Assembly: GCF_014195505.1 (NCBI RefSeq)
Contig: NZ_JACIBV010000001.1
Coordinates: 6,820,001 to 6,884,000 of the forward strand
Origin: Nonomuraea dietziae
GTDB lineage: Bacteria; Actinomycetota; Actinomycetes; Streptosporangiales; Streptosporangiaceae
DNA length: 64,000 nucleotides
Direction: 5' to 3'
This document shows, piece after piece, positions 42,868-51,436 of this stretch (position 1 is the stretch's first letter; each line of letters opens with the position of its first letter). A program made the translations under genes and the position numbers. The notes beneath the pieces are model-generated. The model searched no databases and was not told the DNA's origin. It saw only the letters and a program-made list of their open reading frames with translations.

Positions 42868-44105
42868 GTGCCGAACTCCTCAATGGCCTCTCGGTAGGCC
42901 TCAACGGTCTTCTTGGCGACGACGTTCCAGGTGTAGCGCTCCATCACGCGGTCGTAGCCCGCCCTGCCGACCCGCTCGCGCTCCTCGGGGTCGTCGTGCA
43001 GGCGGCGCAGCACCGCGGCCAGTTCCTCGGCGTCGCCCGGGGTCACCTGCACCGCGGCGTCCCCGACCACCTCGGGCAGCGCGCCCGTACGGCTGGCGAC
43101 CAGCGGGGTGGCGCAGGCCATGTGCTCGACGGCGGGCAGCGAGAAGCCCTCGTAGAGGCTCGGGACCACGGAGATCTCCGACGTGGCGATCAACTCGCCG
43201 AGCTCGTCGTCGGAGATGCCGTGCACGAACCTGACCCTGTCGTGCAGGGAGAGCTCCTGGACCAGCTGCTCGGTCGGGCCGCCGGGGGTGGGCTTGCTGA
43301 CGACGGTGAGGTTCACGTCGCGCTCGGTGGCCAGCTTGGCGACCGCCCTCAGCAGCGTGGAGACGCCCTTCATGGGGGAGTCCGCGCTCGCCACCGCGAC
43401 GATCGAGCCCTTCCTGCGGGGCTTGTCGGGACGCGGGTGGAAGTAGCGGGTGTCCACGCCCAGCGGGATCAGGCGCATGTTGGCCTGGGGCACGTTGAAG
43501 TCGCGGTGGATGTCGGCCAGGCTCGACTCGCTCACCGTGAGGATCGGGCTCAGCCTCGGGGCGACCTTGGCCTGCATCTTCACGAAGCCGTACCACCTGC
43601 GCATGGTGAGCTTCTTGACGCCCTTGGCCGCCTCCAGCTCGATGCGCCTGTCGACGCTGATCGGGTGGTGGATCGTGCCGACCACGGGCAGCAGCTTCTG
43701 GATGCCGAGCAGTCCGTAGCCGAGGGTCTGGTTGTCCTGGACGACGTCGAAGTCCTTGCGGCGCCTCTTCATCTCACGGTAGGCGCGCAGCGTGAAGGTC
43801 AGCGGCTCGGGGAAGCCCGCCGTCCACATCGTGCCGACCTCGAGCAGGTCGATCCAGTCGCGGTACTCGTGGAGCTTCGGCGTGCGGAAGGGGTCCTCGT
43901 CGCGGTAGAGATCGAGGCTCGGGACCTTGTTGAGGATCACGCCCTCGTCGAGCTCGGGGTACGGCTGGCCGGAGAAGACCTCGACGTGGTGGCCGAGGGC
44001 GACCAGTTCCCTGCTCAGGTGGCGGAGGTAGACGCCTTGACCTCCGCAGGTGGGCTTACTCCGGTAGGACAGCAGTGCGATCCGCAGAGAGTCGCCCACT
44101 GGCAC
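42861..44105 (-). CDS. Family 4 glycosyltransferase (GT-B)
   Basis: Retaining glycosyltransferase of 414 residues. The N-terminal Gly-rich loop is CGGQGVYLRHLSRELV, the linker VIPLGVDTRYF-type block is RLIPLGVDTRYFHP, and the C-terminal nucleotide-sugar site holds the E-x7-E motif in LYEGFSLPAVEHMACATP. GTG 44105 with GGAGA upstream is chosen; GTG 44099 is close by. It heads the three-gene operon. With the divergent GDP-mannose dehydratase, a GDP-deoxyhexose such as GDP-rhamnose or GDP-fucose precursor could be the donor; that is inference. Confidence 0.92.
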   Translation of the reverse strand: MPVGDSLRIALLSYRSKPTCGGQGVYLRHLSRELVALGHHVEVFSGQPYPELDEGVILNKVPSLDLYRDEDPFRTPKLHEYRDWIDLLEVGTMWTAGFPEPLTFTLRAYREMKRRRKDFDVVQDNQTLGYGLLGIQKLLPVVGTIHHPISVDRRIELEAAKGVKKLTMRRWYGFVKMQAKVAPRLSPILTVSESSLADIHRDFNVPQANMRLIPLGVDTRYFHPRPDKPRRKGSIVAVASADSPMKGVSTLLRAVAKLATERDVNLTVVSKPTPGGPTEQLVQELSLHDRVRFVHGISDDELGELIATSEISVVPSLYEGFSLPAVEHMACATPLVASRTGALPEVVGDAAVQVTPGDAEELAAVLRRLHDDPEERERVGRAGYDRVMERYTWNVVAKKTVEAYREAIEEFGTC

Positions 44106-44337
44106 CCCTTTCTCCGCCCGGTACCGTGAAAGATGACCTTAGTCTGCGCACCTTACCATTGGGTAGGTATGGGGATCCTCTTGTGGAATTGTTCCTCGTA
44201 TGGCTTTCACAGGGCGCGAACTGGGAAGTTAGCCGTACCGAACGTCATTCGGTGGAACGCGTTCTATGGGGGCTGATGCTTCATTGACGGGCGTAGCTGT
44301 ACATTCCCGTCCCAAGGACTATTGATGGAGGGCCTCG

Positions 44338-45342
44338 TTGGCCAGGCGCGCACTGATCACCGGCATCACCGGGCAGGACGGTTCCTATCTGGCCGAGCAC
44401 CTGCTCGCTTCGGGGTACGAGGTGTGGGGGCTGGCAAGGGGGCAGGCCAACCCGCGGGTGTCGAGGATGCGCAAGCTGCTGGCTGACGTCCAGGTCGTCA
44501 GAGGTGATCTGCTCGACCAGGGGTCGCTGATCTCCGCCGTGGAGAAGGTCCAGCCCGACGAGGTCTACAACCTGGGGGCGATCTCCTTCGTTCCGATGTC
44601 GTGGGAGCAGGCCGAGCTGACGGCCGAGGTCACGGGCATGGGCGTGCTGCGCATGCTCGAGGCGATCAGGGTGTGCTCCTCGCGCGGCGCCTCCATCCGC
44701 TTCTACCAGGCCTCCTCCTCGGAGATGTTCGGTCAGGTCAGCGAGACGCCGCAGAACGAGCGCACGTCCTTCCACCCCCGCTCGCCCTACGGCGTGGCCA
44801 AGGCCTACGGTCACTTCCTCACCCAGAACTACCGCGAGTCCTACGGGATGTTCGCGGTGTCGGGGATCCTGTTCAACCACGAGTCGCCCAGGCGCGGAGC
44901 CGAGTTCGTGACGCGCAAGGTGTCGCTCGGCGTGGCGAGGATCAAGCTCGGGCTCGCCTCGGAGCTGAAGCTGGGCAACCTGGAGGCGCGCCGCGACTGG
45001 GGCTTCGCCGGTGACTACGTGCGGGCCATGCACCTCATGCTCCAGGCCGACACGCCCGAGGACTACGTGATCGGCACGGGACGCACGCACTCGGTCAGGG
45101 AGCTGGTCGAGGCGGCCTTCGTGGCGGCGGGGCTCGACTGGGAGCAGTACGTCGTCGGCGACCAGAGCCTGCACAGGCCCGCCGAGGTGGACCTGCTGTG
45201 CGCCGACCCCAAGAAGGCGCGTACCCAGCTCGGTTGGGAGCCCACGGTGGCCTTCGAGGAGCTCGTGGCGATGATGGTGGAGTCGGACCTGCGGCTGCTC
45301 ACCGACGGTGGAGACCCCGACCAGGACTCCTCCTGGCCCTGA
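44338..45342 (+). CDS. gmd: GDP-mannose 4,6-dehydratase
   Basis: NADP-dependent dehydratase of 334 residues that makes GDP-4-keto-6-deoxymannose. The Rossmann motif is ALITGITGQDGSYLAEHL, SSSEMFGQV and SPYGVAKAYGH carry the catalytic Thr/Ser, Glu and Tyr-x3-Lys region, and NHESPRRGAEFVTRKV plus RRDWGFAGDYV bind the GDP-sugar. The start is TTG 44338 with GGAGG six bases upstream. It is divergent from the glycosyltransferase operon. The second enzyme (GMER/RMD) needed for GDP-fucose or GDP-rhamnose is not in the window. Confidence 0.93.
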   Translation: MARRALITGITGQDGSYLAEHLLASGYEVWGLARGQANPRVSRMRKLLADVQVVRGDLLDQGSLISAVEKVQPDEVYNLGAISFVPMSWEQAELTAEVTGMGVLRMLEAIRVCSSRGASIRFYQASSSEMFGQVSETPQNERTSFHPRSPYGVAKAYGHFLTQNYRESYGMFAVSGILFNHESPRRGAEFVTRKVSLGVARIKLGLASELKLGNLEARRDWGFAGDYVRAMHLMLQADTPEDYVIGTGRTHSVRELVEAAFVAAGLDWEQYVVGDQSLHRPAEVDLLCADPKKARTQLGWEPTVAFEELVAMMVESDLRLLTDGGDPDQDSSWP

Positions 45343-45356
45343 GGTCCAGCCGTTCT

Positions 45357-46220
45357 GTGGACAGCGCTCGCGCGTCCACAGAACCCCGTTCGGACGGCCG
45401 CGGCCGCGCGCCTCCTGGCCAGGCTGGCCTGGTGCACGCCTCCCTCCTCGACAGGGCCCGCCTGTTCACCGCCGCGGTCCCCGGCGCCATCGCCTGTCTG
45501 CGCACGGCCGCTCATGTCTGGGGCCTCAACGCCCTGAGCGAGAGCGAGGACGGGTGGCCCGTCGAGCTCGCCGTCCCGCATCCTGTGGAGGTTCCCGGCT
45601 GCGCCGTCCACGTCACCGCGCTGCCGTCGGCCGACGTGACCCGCCACAGGTCCGTCCGCGTGACCACGCCCGAACGCACCGCCTTCGACTGCGCGCGGCG
45701 GCTGCCCCGTCCCGAGGGTGTCGCCATCGTCGACCAGTTCCTGCGCCGCGGCGTCGACCACGATCGCCTCCTGCGCAGGGCCACGGGCTCGCGCGGACTC
45801 CGGGAGACGCTCGCGATGGCCGACAGGGGCGCCGCCTCCCCTCGGGAGAGCTGGCTCAGGGTCATCCTCGTCGAGGGCGGGCTGCCGCGCCCCGCCACCC
45901 AGATCCGCGTCGACCTGCCCGGCGGCAGGCTCGCCTACCTCGATCTCGGCTGGCCCGCGTTCCTGCTCGCCGTCGAGTACGACGGCCACGAGCACCACAC
46001 CTCGGCCGCCGACCGCCGCCGCGATCTCGGCCGCCGCGCCGCCCTGCGCGCCGCGGGATGGCGCGTCATCCCCGTGCGCCGCGACGTGATCCCGGGGCGC
46101 GGCGCCGACGTCGTCGAGCAGGTGGCCAACGCCCTGATCGAGTGCGGATGGCAGCCCACGTCGGGCCAGGTCACCCGCATCCTCGGCAGGCTGCGCGCCG
46201 CCCGCCGCCGCAGGTGGTGA
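45357..46220 (+). CDS. DUF559-type endonuclease-like protein
   Basis: Protein of up to 287 residues. The C-terminal part (about 185-270) has the Vsr-like nuclease fold of DUF559 proteins: YLDLGWPAFLLAVEYDGHEHH gives the D...E-x-D pattern, followed by RRRDLGRRAALRAAGWRVIPV. The N-terminal part resembles the actinobacterial group often annotated with an AbiEi-like antitoxin domain, but the usual HTH segment is missing here. The start is uncertain: GTG 45357 (GAGGT upstream) or GTG 45432. Function unknown. It ends exactly where the convergent DUF2000 gene ends. Confidence 0.72.
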   Translation: MDSARASTEPRSDGRGRAPPGQAGLVHASLLDRARLFTAAVPGAIACLRTAAHVWGLNALSESEDGWPVELAVPHPVEVPGCAVHVTALPSADVTRHRSVRVTTPERTAFDCARRLPRPEGVAIVDQFLRRGVDHDRLLRRATGSRGLRETLAMADRGAASPRESWLRVILVEGGLPRPATQIRVDLPGGRLAYLDLGWPAFLLAVEYDGHEHHTSAADRRRDLGRRAALRAAGWRVIPVRRDVIPGRGADVVEQVANALIECGWQPTSGQVTRILGRLRAARRRRW

Positions 46221-46631
46221 TCACGGATGGAGCGGCAACCCCTTCGTCGTCCTGTCGACCGCGTTGCGCGGGCCGTAGAGGGCCAGCCCGACCAGTCGCA
46301 GGTCCTCCTCCGCCACGGCCCGCACCGCGGCCCTGTTGTCGTCGTCGTTGCCCGTCTTGAACAGCTCCTCGGTGTAGACGGCCACCCGCAGCCCGCGGGC
46401 CACGGCCCGCTCCCTCACTCCGGCCAGCCCTTCGCCGTCGGTGGCGTAGACGAGCACCGGCTGCCTGAACATCGGCAGGTACTCGTTCCCCGAGCCGTCC
46501 TCGTACGGCCGGCCGACCGTCTCGGGCTCCCCGCCCGCGACGGCGGAGGCCAGGAAGGCGGTGACGTTCAGCTTCTGCCAGGTGGCGAGGTCCTCACGGA
46601 CCACGATGCCTATCTTCGTATCGAACCGCAT
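46221..46631 (-). CDS. DUF2000 family protein
   Basis: Protein of 136 residues with the DUF2000 fold: KIGIVVREDLATWQKLNVTAFL at the N-terminus and FRQPVLVYATDGEGLAGV in the middle. The family is cytoplasmic and of unknown function, related to peptidyl-tRNA hydrolase II-like folds. ATG 46631 is the most plausible start; GTG 46640 is three codons upstream. Its stop abuts that of the DUF559-type gene. Confidence 0.82.
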   Translation of the reverse strand: MRFDTKIGIVVREDLATWQKLNVTAFLASAVAGGEPETVGRPYEDGSGNEYLPMFRQPVLVYATDGEGLAGVRERAVARGLRVAVYTEELFKTGNDDDNRAAVRAVAEEDLRLVGLALYGPRNAVDRTTKGLPLHP

Positions 46632-46684
46632 GCCGTCCACCCTGCCCGCCCCTCCGCTCTCCGTCTTGAACGCTGGTGCGGGGT

Positions 46685-47002
46685 TCAGCCGTCGAGCAGC
46701 CTCAGCCCGACGACCCCGAGCACGATGAGGGCCAGGCAGGCCAGCCTGGCCGGGGCCGCGCTCTCCCCGAGGGCGACGATGCCCGCCACGGCGACCCCGA
46801 CGGCGCCGAGGCCCACCCAGACGGCGTACGCCGTGCCCATCGGCAGCGATCTGAGCGCGAAGGTGAGCAGCACGAGGCTCAGCGCCGCCGCCGACACCCC
46901 GAGGAGGGCGGGCCATGGCCTGGTGAATCCGTCCGAACGCTCGAGCGCGGTGGCCCAGACGAGTTCCAGTCCTGCGGCGACGACGAGCAGCAGCCATGCC
47001 AT
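46685..47002 (-). CDS. SMR family efflux protein (SugE/Gdx-like)
   Basis: Small multidrug resistance transporter of 105 residues with four transmembrane helices. Glu13 in AAGLELVWATALE is the proton/substrate-coupling carboxylate. TAYAVWVGLGAVG is the signature of the SugE/Gdx branch, several members of which export guanidinium. No guanidine riboswitch was seen upstream. It starts 4 bp after the SDR stop, so both form an operon under the twin TetR-type operators. Confidence 0.9.
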   Translation of the reverse strand: MAWLLLVVAAGLELVWATALERSDGFTRPWPALLGVSAAALSLVLLTFALRSLPMGTAYAVWVGLGAVGVAVAGIVALGESAAPARLACLALIVLGVVGLRLLDG

Positions 47003-47006
47003 GACG

Positions 47007-47738
47007 TCAGGCCGTGGTGCCCGCGTCGACGGTGACGGCGGCGCCGGTGATGTGCCTGCCGCCCTCACCGGCCAGATGGGCGACGGTGGCCGCGATGTCC
47101 TCGGGGCTGCAGTAGGTGTCGAGGGCGGTGTAGCGCCGCTCCTCCTCCGCGTCCTGGCTGTCGGCAGGGTTCATCTCGGTGTCGGTCGAGCCGGGATGCA
47201 CCAGGTTGGCGGTGATGCCCCTCGGGCCGAGATCCCTGGCCAGCCCCTTGGTCAGCCCGATCAGCGCGGACTTGCTCATCGAGTAGAGGGTCCAGCCGGG
47301 ATACGGCACCCGCTCGGCGAGGCTGCTGCCGATGCAGATGATCCTGCCGCCCCTGCCCATGTGCGCGGCGGCCGCCTGGGCCAGCACGAACGAGGCGCGC
47401 GCGTGGATCGCCAGCGTGCTGTCGACCTCCTCGAGCGTCACGTCCTCGAGCGGCCCGTACGGCGCGACGCCCGCGTTGCTGACCACCACGTCGATCCGGC
47501 CGAACTCGGCGACCGTCCTTTCGACCGCCGCGACGACCTGGCTCGCGTCGGACGCCTCCGCCGCCACGGCCAGCCCGCGAACACCCGCGGCCTCGATCTC
47601 CTTGACGACCGTCGCGGCACGGTCGGCCGCACGCGCATAGGTGATCACCACATCGGCGCCCTCGGCGGCCAGCCTGAGGGCGATGGCGGCCCCGATGCCG
47701 CGGCTTCCTCCGGTGACCAGCGCGACTCTGCGTGTCAT
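47007..47738 (-). CDS. SDR family oxidoreductase
   Basis: Classical short-chain dehydrogenase of 243 residues: VALVTGGSRGIGAAIAL (NAD(P) binding; the RG-I-G and Arg pattern fits NADP), VVSNAGVAPYG, and catalytic SS...YSMSKSALIG. C-terminal substrate loop differs from FabG. GGAGG precedes ATG 47738. It is divergent from a TetR gene, and both promoters lie among the two operator copies at 47754-47795. Probably part of a response to a toxic carbonyl compound together with the SMR exporter. Confidence 0.9.
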   Translation of the reverse strand: MTRRVALVTGGSRGIGAAIALRLAAEGADVVITYARAADRAATVVKEIEAAGVRGLAVAAEASDASQVVAAVERTVAEFGRIDVVVSNAGVAPYGPLEDVTLEEVDSTLAIHARASFVLAQAAAAHMGRGGRIICIGSSLAERVPYPGWTLYSMSKSALIGLTKGLARDLGPRGITANLVHPGSTDTEMNPADSQDAEEERRYTALDTYCSPEDIAATVAHLAGEGGRHITGAAVTVDAGTTA

Positions 47739-47753
47739 GACGTCCTCCGTATA

Positions 47754-47795
47754 CGGAATAGGTTCCGCTTGCACGATAAACCGGAACGTGTTCCG
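47754..47795. promoter_or_regulatory. Twin TetR operators (CGGAAC-N2-GTTCCG)
   Basis: CGGAACGTGTTCCG (47782-47795) is a perfect inverted repeat; CGGAATAGGTTCCG (47754-47767) has one arm mismatch. The copies are 28 bp apart and both are followed by CTTGCA, so the whole unit is duplicated. They lie between the SDR-SMR operon and the TetR gene. Confidence 0.75.
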
Positions 47796-47823
47796 CTTGC
47801 AAGGCTTTCAGTAGGCTGTCTCC

Positions 47824-48399
47824 GTGGAGGCCGTGACCAACCCGCGACGCGAACGCGTCGACGCCGCGCGCAACCGGGCGAAGATCCTGGCCGCAGCGGC
47901 CGAGATCGTCTCCGTCCACGGCGTGGAGGGACTGGCGATGGCCGAGGTCGCCGCCGCTGCGGGGGTGGGCGTCGGCACGCTGTACCGCAGGTTCGGCGAC
48001 CGCTCGGGGCTGGCGTACGCGCTGATCGACGAGAGGGAGCGCGAGTTCCAGTCGGCTTTCATCCAGGGCCCGCCACCGCTCGGCCCGGGAGCCGACCCGG
48101 CGAGCAGGATCCGCGCCTTCCTGCACGCGCTGACGGACCGCACGGTCGAGCAGCTCGACCTGCTGCTGATGGCTGAGACGGCGAGCCCTTTCGCCCGGTT
48201 CGGCGGCGCGTACGACGGCTACCACGCGCACCTGTCGATGCTCATCGGCCAGGCGGATCCGACGGCCGACGCCTATGTCCTGGCCGATCAGCTGCTGGCG
48301 CCGTTGGCGGCTTCCCTTCTGGCACACCGCCTGCGCACCTGCGGGGTGACCGTCGACCGCGTCAAATCCGCCCTCGACCAACTCCTCCCGCTCCGCTGA
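47824..48399 (+). CDS. TetR/AcrR family transcriptional regulator
   Basis: Regulator of 191 residues. The N-terminal HTH (about 15-62) reads ILAAAAEIVSVHGVEGLAMAEVAAAAGVGVGTLYRRFGDRSGL in overlapping helices; the C-terminal ligand domain is all helical. GTG 47824 follows TAGGCT (47812-47817) by six bases, so the transcript is probably leaderless, and the operators lie over its -35 region. Predicted to repress itself and the divergent SDR-SMR operon. Confidence 0.9.
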   Translation: MEAVTNPRRERVDAARNRAKILAAAAEIVSVHGVEGLAMAEVAAAAGVGVGTLYRRFGDRSGLAYALIDEREREFQSAFIQGPPPLGPGADPASRIRAFLHALTDRTVEQLDLLLMAETASPFARFGGAYDGYHAHLSMLIGQADPTADAYVLADQLLAPLAASLLAHRLRTCGVTVDRVKSALDQLLPLR

Positions 48400-48407
48400 C
48401 ACCTCTC

Positions 48408-48592
48408 CCGGCGTGCGGGTTCGGCTGCCTGGCCTGGCTCTCTTTCGGCGTTTGCGTCCTTGCTCGGCCTCCTTCCGGCCCGCCGGTTCGACCACCTGGT
48501 CTGGTTCTCTTCCGGCGTGCGCGTTCGGCTGCCTGGCTCGGCTCTCTTTCAGCGCGCCGGTCGATCGCCCGGCCTGGCGCGCGCTCCAGGCG
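48408..48592. repeat. Degenerate tandem repeats, period about 32-37 bp
   Basis: Two copies of a 43-base segment (48408-48450 and 48512-48554) match at 39 of 43 positions, and further diverged units lie between and after them (around 48450, 48482 and 48555). Shared core: GGTTCG, CCTGG, CTGG, CTCTTtCGGCG. No reliable open frame uses them. Confidence 0.7.
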
Positions 48593-48848
48593 CCCCCTCG
48601 CTACGGCAAGCACCCGACAGGCCACCCCGGTCACCGGGGACCGCCCGTCCTCCACGCCCCTCCAGCGCGGCCCCTGATCCACCGAGACGTCAGCTCCTTC
48701 AACGTCTCCTTCGCACCCCGCCTGGCCGCTTCCGGGCGCCTTCGTCCGGCGTGCCCCGCCTGACTTCCCGCCCGGCACGTCCGCGTCGCGTAGGAGGCCT
48801 CGGGGGTTCGCGGGCGTCCTGACTCTGCCACCCCTCGCTCCCGCCCCC

Positions 48849-48940
48849 GGCGTCATCCCGGGTAGTTCTCTGCCTCCGCCGTCCTCTCGGGCGGTTCCCC
48901 TGCCTTTGGCGTGCTCCCGGGTGGTTCCCGCGCTCGCCTT
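48849..48940. repeat. Three tandem units of 29-33 bp
   Basis: Units start at 48849, 48878 and 48908, each of the form GGCGT-n-CTCCCGGGTGGTTCCC-TGCCT. They share the CCCGGGTGGTTC core with the 48.4-kb units and resemble the 52.15- and 53.67-kb units. Confidence 0.65.
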
Positions 48941-49082
48941 GGCGTCGGAGTGTCGGCCGTTATCCGTGTCCGAGGTCGGCTGTCACTACACACTGCGGCT
49001 GGGCCGCTTCCCGAGGACGCCTCGGTGGCTGCACTGCCCGCGCGAAGCGCTGGTGGGTTGCTGGGATGGTGAGAATGGGAGG

Positions 49083-49946
49083 GTGACGCATGACTGGTCC
49101 CGCTACTGGCGCTCTCCCGACAGGCCGTTGGAAGCCATGCACGCCCACTTCGTGCGCCACGTCTACCACCGCCACAGCCACGACACCTACAGCTTCGGCG
49201 TCACCGAGGACGGCGCCCAGGCCTTCAAGTGCAGGGGCTCGGCACACACCAGCGCCGCGGGCATGGTCATGGCGTTCAACCCCGACGACCCGCACGACGG
49301 ACACGCCGCCGACCAGCTCGGGTTCACCTACCGGATCCTCCACATCGGCACGGAGCTGGTGGCCGACGCGTTGGAGGACACCACGGGCCGCCGTACCGGG
49401 CTTCCCCTCTTCGCCGAGCCCGTCCTGGACGATCCGCTGCTCGCCCGGTCACTGCACGCCCTCCATCTCGCCCTGCTCGGCGGCGCCTCGGCCCTGCGCC
49501 GCGACGAGCTGCTCAGGGCGACGCTCGCGGCGATGGCACGCAGGGGCAGCAGGTCTTTCGGCACCGTGGACGCCCGCCGTCCGGCTGCCGGCGGCACCGC
49601 GCTGATCGCCGAACGGGTAAGGAGCCGCCTGAACGACTCCCACCTCGACGACCTCACCGCCACCGACCTGGCGGAGTCGGCGGGATGCAGCCGTTTCACC
49701 GTCTACAGGGCCTTCCACGCGGTGTACGGGATGGCCCCGAGCGACTACCAACGCCAGCTCAGACTCCGTACGGCCCGCCGCCTGATCGCCGAGGGCCTCC
49801 CGTTGGGGGAGGTCGCGGCGCAGGCGGGTTTCGCCGACCAGAGCCACCTGACCCGCTGGTTCACGCGAACGTACGGCGTCACTCCCGGCGCCTACCGAGA
49901 AGCCGCCCATCCGGAACCCTTTCGCGAGGTCACCGGAGGCGGATGA
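49083..49946 (+). CDS. AraC family transcriptional regulator
   Basis: Regulator of 287 residues. The N-terminal cupin (about 1-165) has VYHRHSHDTYSFGVTEDGAQAF and GMVMAFNPDDPHDGHAA, the AraC_binding pattern. The C-terminal domain (about 185-285) has DLTATDLAESAGCSRFTVYRAFHAVYG across helix one and LGEVAAQAGFADQSHLTRWF as the second HTH. GTG 49083 is immediately preceded by GGGAGG, too close for normal spacing; GAGAAT lies seven bases upstream, so a leaderless start is possible. No target operon is adjacent; genes of this group often control amino-acid exporters. Confidence 0.9.
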   Translation: MTHDWSRYWRSPDRPLEAMHAHFVRHVYHRHSHDTYSFGVTEDGAQAFKCRGSAHTSAAGMVMAFNPDDPHDGHAADQLGFTYRILHIGTELVADALEDTTGRRTGLPLFAEPVLDDPLLARSLHALHLALLGGASALRRDELLRATLAAMARRGSRSFGTVDARRPAAGGTALIAERVRSRLNDSHLDDLTATDLAESAGCSRFTVYRAFHAVYGMAPSDYQRQLRLRTARRLIAEGLPLGEVAAQAGFADQSHLTRWFTRTYGVTPGAYREAAHPEPFREVTGGG

Positions 49947-49969
49947 TGCCGCAGGCGAGCCCCAGCCGA

Positions 49970-50009
49970 CCCTGGTGGAGGCCGGCTTCGTGGCCGTCCT
50001 CCACCAGGG
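49970..50009. terminator. Bidirectional 12-bp hairpin
   Basis: CCCTGGTGGAGG (49970-49981) and CCTCCACCAGGG (49998-50009) are perfect complements around a 16-base loop that can pair internally. It lies between the convergent AraC and esterase-like genes. Confidence 0.85.
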
Positions 50010-50083
50010 CAGGGGAGGTCGATGGCGCCCCGCGACGCCGAGGGCCGGGTGGGCACCAGGGCGGCTCACGCTGGAGCCAGCCG

Positions 50084-51436
50084 TCACGGCTTCGGCTGGT
50101 CGGCCTCCCGGACGTCGTGGAGGTGGATGAGGACGTCGAAGGAGCGGGCGATCGCGAGGTTGGCGGGCGGGAAGGGGTACTGCGTGCCGATATTGCGCGT
50201 GGGGCGGGTGACGTCCAGCCAGGTGCGCGCCGCGGCCGGAGCGTCGCGGATGTCGAGGTAGTAGTCCCGGTAACGGACCTTGTCGAGGGTGTGCTCGTTC
50301 ATGCCGGGCTCGGCCGCGCCCACGGTGAACTTCTTCCAGTCGCCGCTGAGAGCGGCGTCCTTCGACAGGAAGGAGCCCTGGTTGAAGGTGAAGCCGATGG
50401 GGAGGTACTTCCTGCCCAGTGTGTCGCGCAGGTACGCCCCTTGCGTCTTGGGGTACAGCGTGGGCTCACCGGCGGCGTACCCGACGTGGTCGTTCTGCGC
50501 CGACAGCAGCATCTTGTCGCCGGTGCGCCGCTGCCACCAGGCGGTGTTCTCGGCCATCACCTGGTCGCGGTAGCGCTGCGCGACGGGCAGCGCGGCCTTG
50601 TCGGTGAGGTCGAAGGCGAGGAACGTGGCCGTCTGGGCGATGGATCGGGCGTTCTGGACCGCGAGCTCGAACTCGCTTTCGTCCGGGCCCTTCCGGCTGC
50701 TGACCAGATCCAGGGCCTGCCGTGCCTTGGCGGCGAGCCGCTGCCGTTCCGCGAGGGGCTTGCCCAGGTAGGCGAACACGTCGTCGATCGGGCGCAGACC
50801 CGCGTAGAGCCGCGTGAGGTGCGGCAGCGACTCCGGGTGGGTCCGCTGCACGTAGCTGGTCACCCGGTTGAAGAAGTCGTCGCTCAGCTTGGGGGCGCCG
50901 ATGTCGTCGCCCATGAAATGGACCGTGCGGCCAGGGTGGCGGCGGTTGTGCTCCCGCATCCACTCGATGAGGCTCACGAACTCCTCCCGGTCCCACGGCG
51001 ATCCGGCCAGCGCCGCTTTCGCGATCTTGCGTGCGTCGCCCTTGCCGGTCTGGAGGTACTCGTCGATCTCGAGCCCCGCAGACCAGCTCAGCTCCAGGGC
51101 GAAGGTGGTGAAGCCCTTCTCCTCGACGAGGTAGCGGAAGACCCGCTCCTTCATGGTGAAGAACTCGTGCGAGCCGTGGGTGGCCTCACCAAGGCCGACC
51201 ACCTTGGCGTCGCCGATCATCGCGCCCAGAGCTCGCAGGTCGGCCGTGTTCCTCCCGGGCTCGGTCGAGCGCAGCTGGTGCGCCGCCTGCTCCAGTGCGC
51301 GGACCGGGTTCTGCCTCCCGCCGACCGTGTCGGACAGGGCCGCCTGAGCCGCCACGGGGGCGAGGACCGCTCCCATCGCGATCACAGCCGTCGCCACCAG
51401 TCCCCGACGGCTGATGTGCTTCCGGTCCCTAGCCAT
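50084..51436 (-). CDS. Secreted erythromycin esterase family protein
   Basis: Protein of 450 residues. The leader contains twin arginines (ISRRGLVATAVIAMG), so Tat export is likely. The mature part is the erythromycin-esterase-like domain (PF05139) with the metal or active-site blocks GLGEATHGSHEFF, FMGDDIG and AQNDHVGY. Family members include macrolide esterases EreA/EreB but also many proteins of unknown function, so resistance cannot be inferred. ATG 51436 has AAGAGGT eight bases upstream. It stands alone between hairpin 49970-50009 and a gene-free region. Confidence 0.9.
   Translation of the reverse strand: MARDRKHISRRGLVATAVIAMGAVLAPVAAQAALSDTVGGRQNPVRALEQAAHQLRSTEPGRNTADLRALGAMIGDAKVVGLGEATHGSHEFFTMKERVFRYLVEEKGFTTFALELSWSAGLEIDEYLQTGKGDARKIAKAALAGSPWDREEFVSLIEWMREHNRRHPGRTVHFMGDDIGAPKLSDDFFNRVTSYVQRTHPESLPHLTRLYAGLRPIDDVFAYLGKPLAERQRLAAKARQALDLVSSRKGPDESEFELAVQNARSIAQTATFLAFDLTDKAALPVAQRYRDQVMAENTAWWQRRTGDKMLLSAQNDHVGYAAGEPTLYPKTQGAYLRDTLGRKYLPIGFTFNQGSFLSKDAALSGDWKKFTVGAAEPGMNEHTLDKVRYRDYYLDIRDAPAAARTWLDVTRPTRNIGTQYPFPPANLAIARSFDVLIHLHDVREADQPKP

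Larger units (their letters stand above)
48400..49082. other. 683-bp intergenic region of decayed repeats
   Basis: Between the TetR and AraC genes. It holds the tandem units at 48408-48592 and 48849-48940. The middle (48593-48848) shows only shadow frames. No promoter, RNA or gene could be supported. Confidence 0.5.

Noticed and set aside
46685..47002. Guanidine riboswitch for the SugE/Gdx-like gene
   Set aside because: The gene follows an SDR stop by 4 bp and the operon leader contains TetR-type palindromes, not a riboswitch-like fold.
48408..48940. Tandem units considered as a CRISPR array
   Set aside because: Units are adjacent and diverged, without identical repeats separated by unique spacers, and no cas gene is present.
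50084..51436. Macrolide resistance gene
   Set aside because: The family is broad and the protein carries an export signal; sequence alone does not support macrolide hydrolysis.
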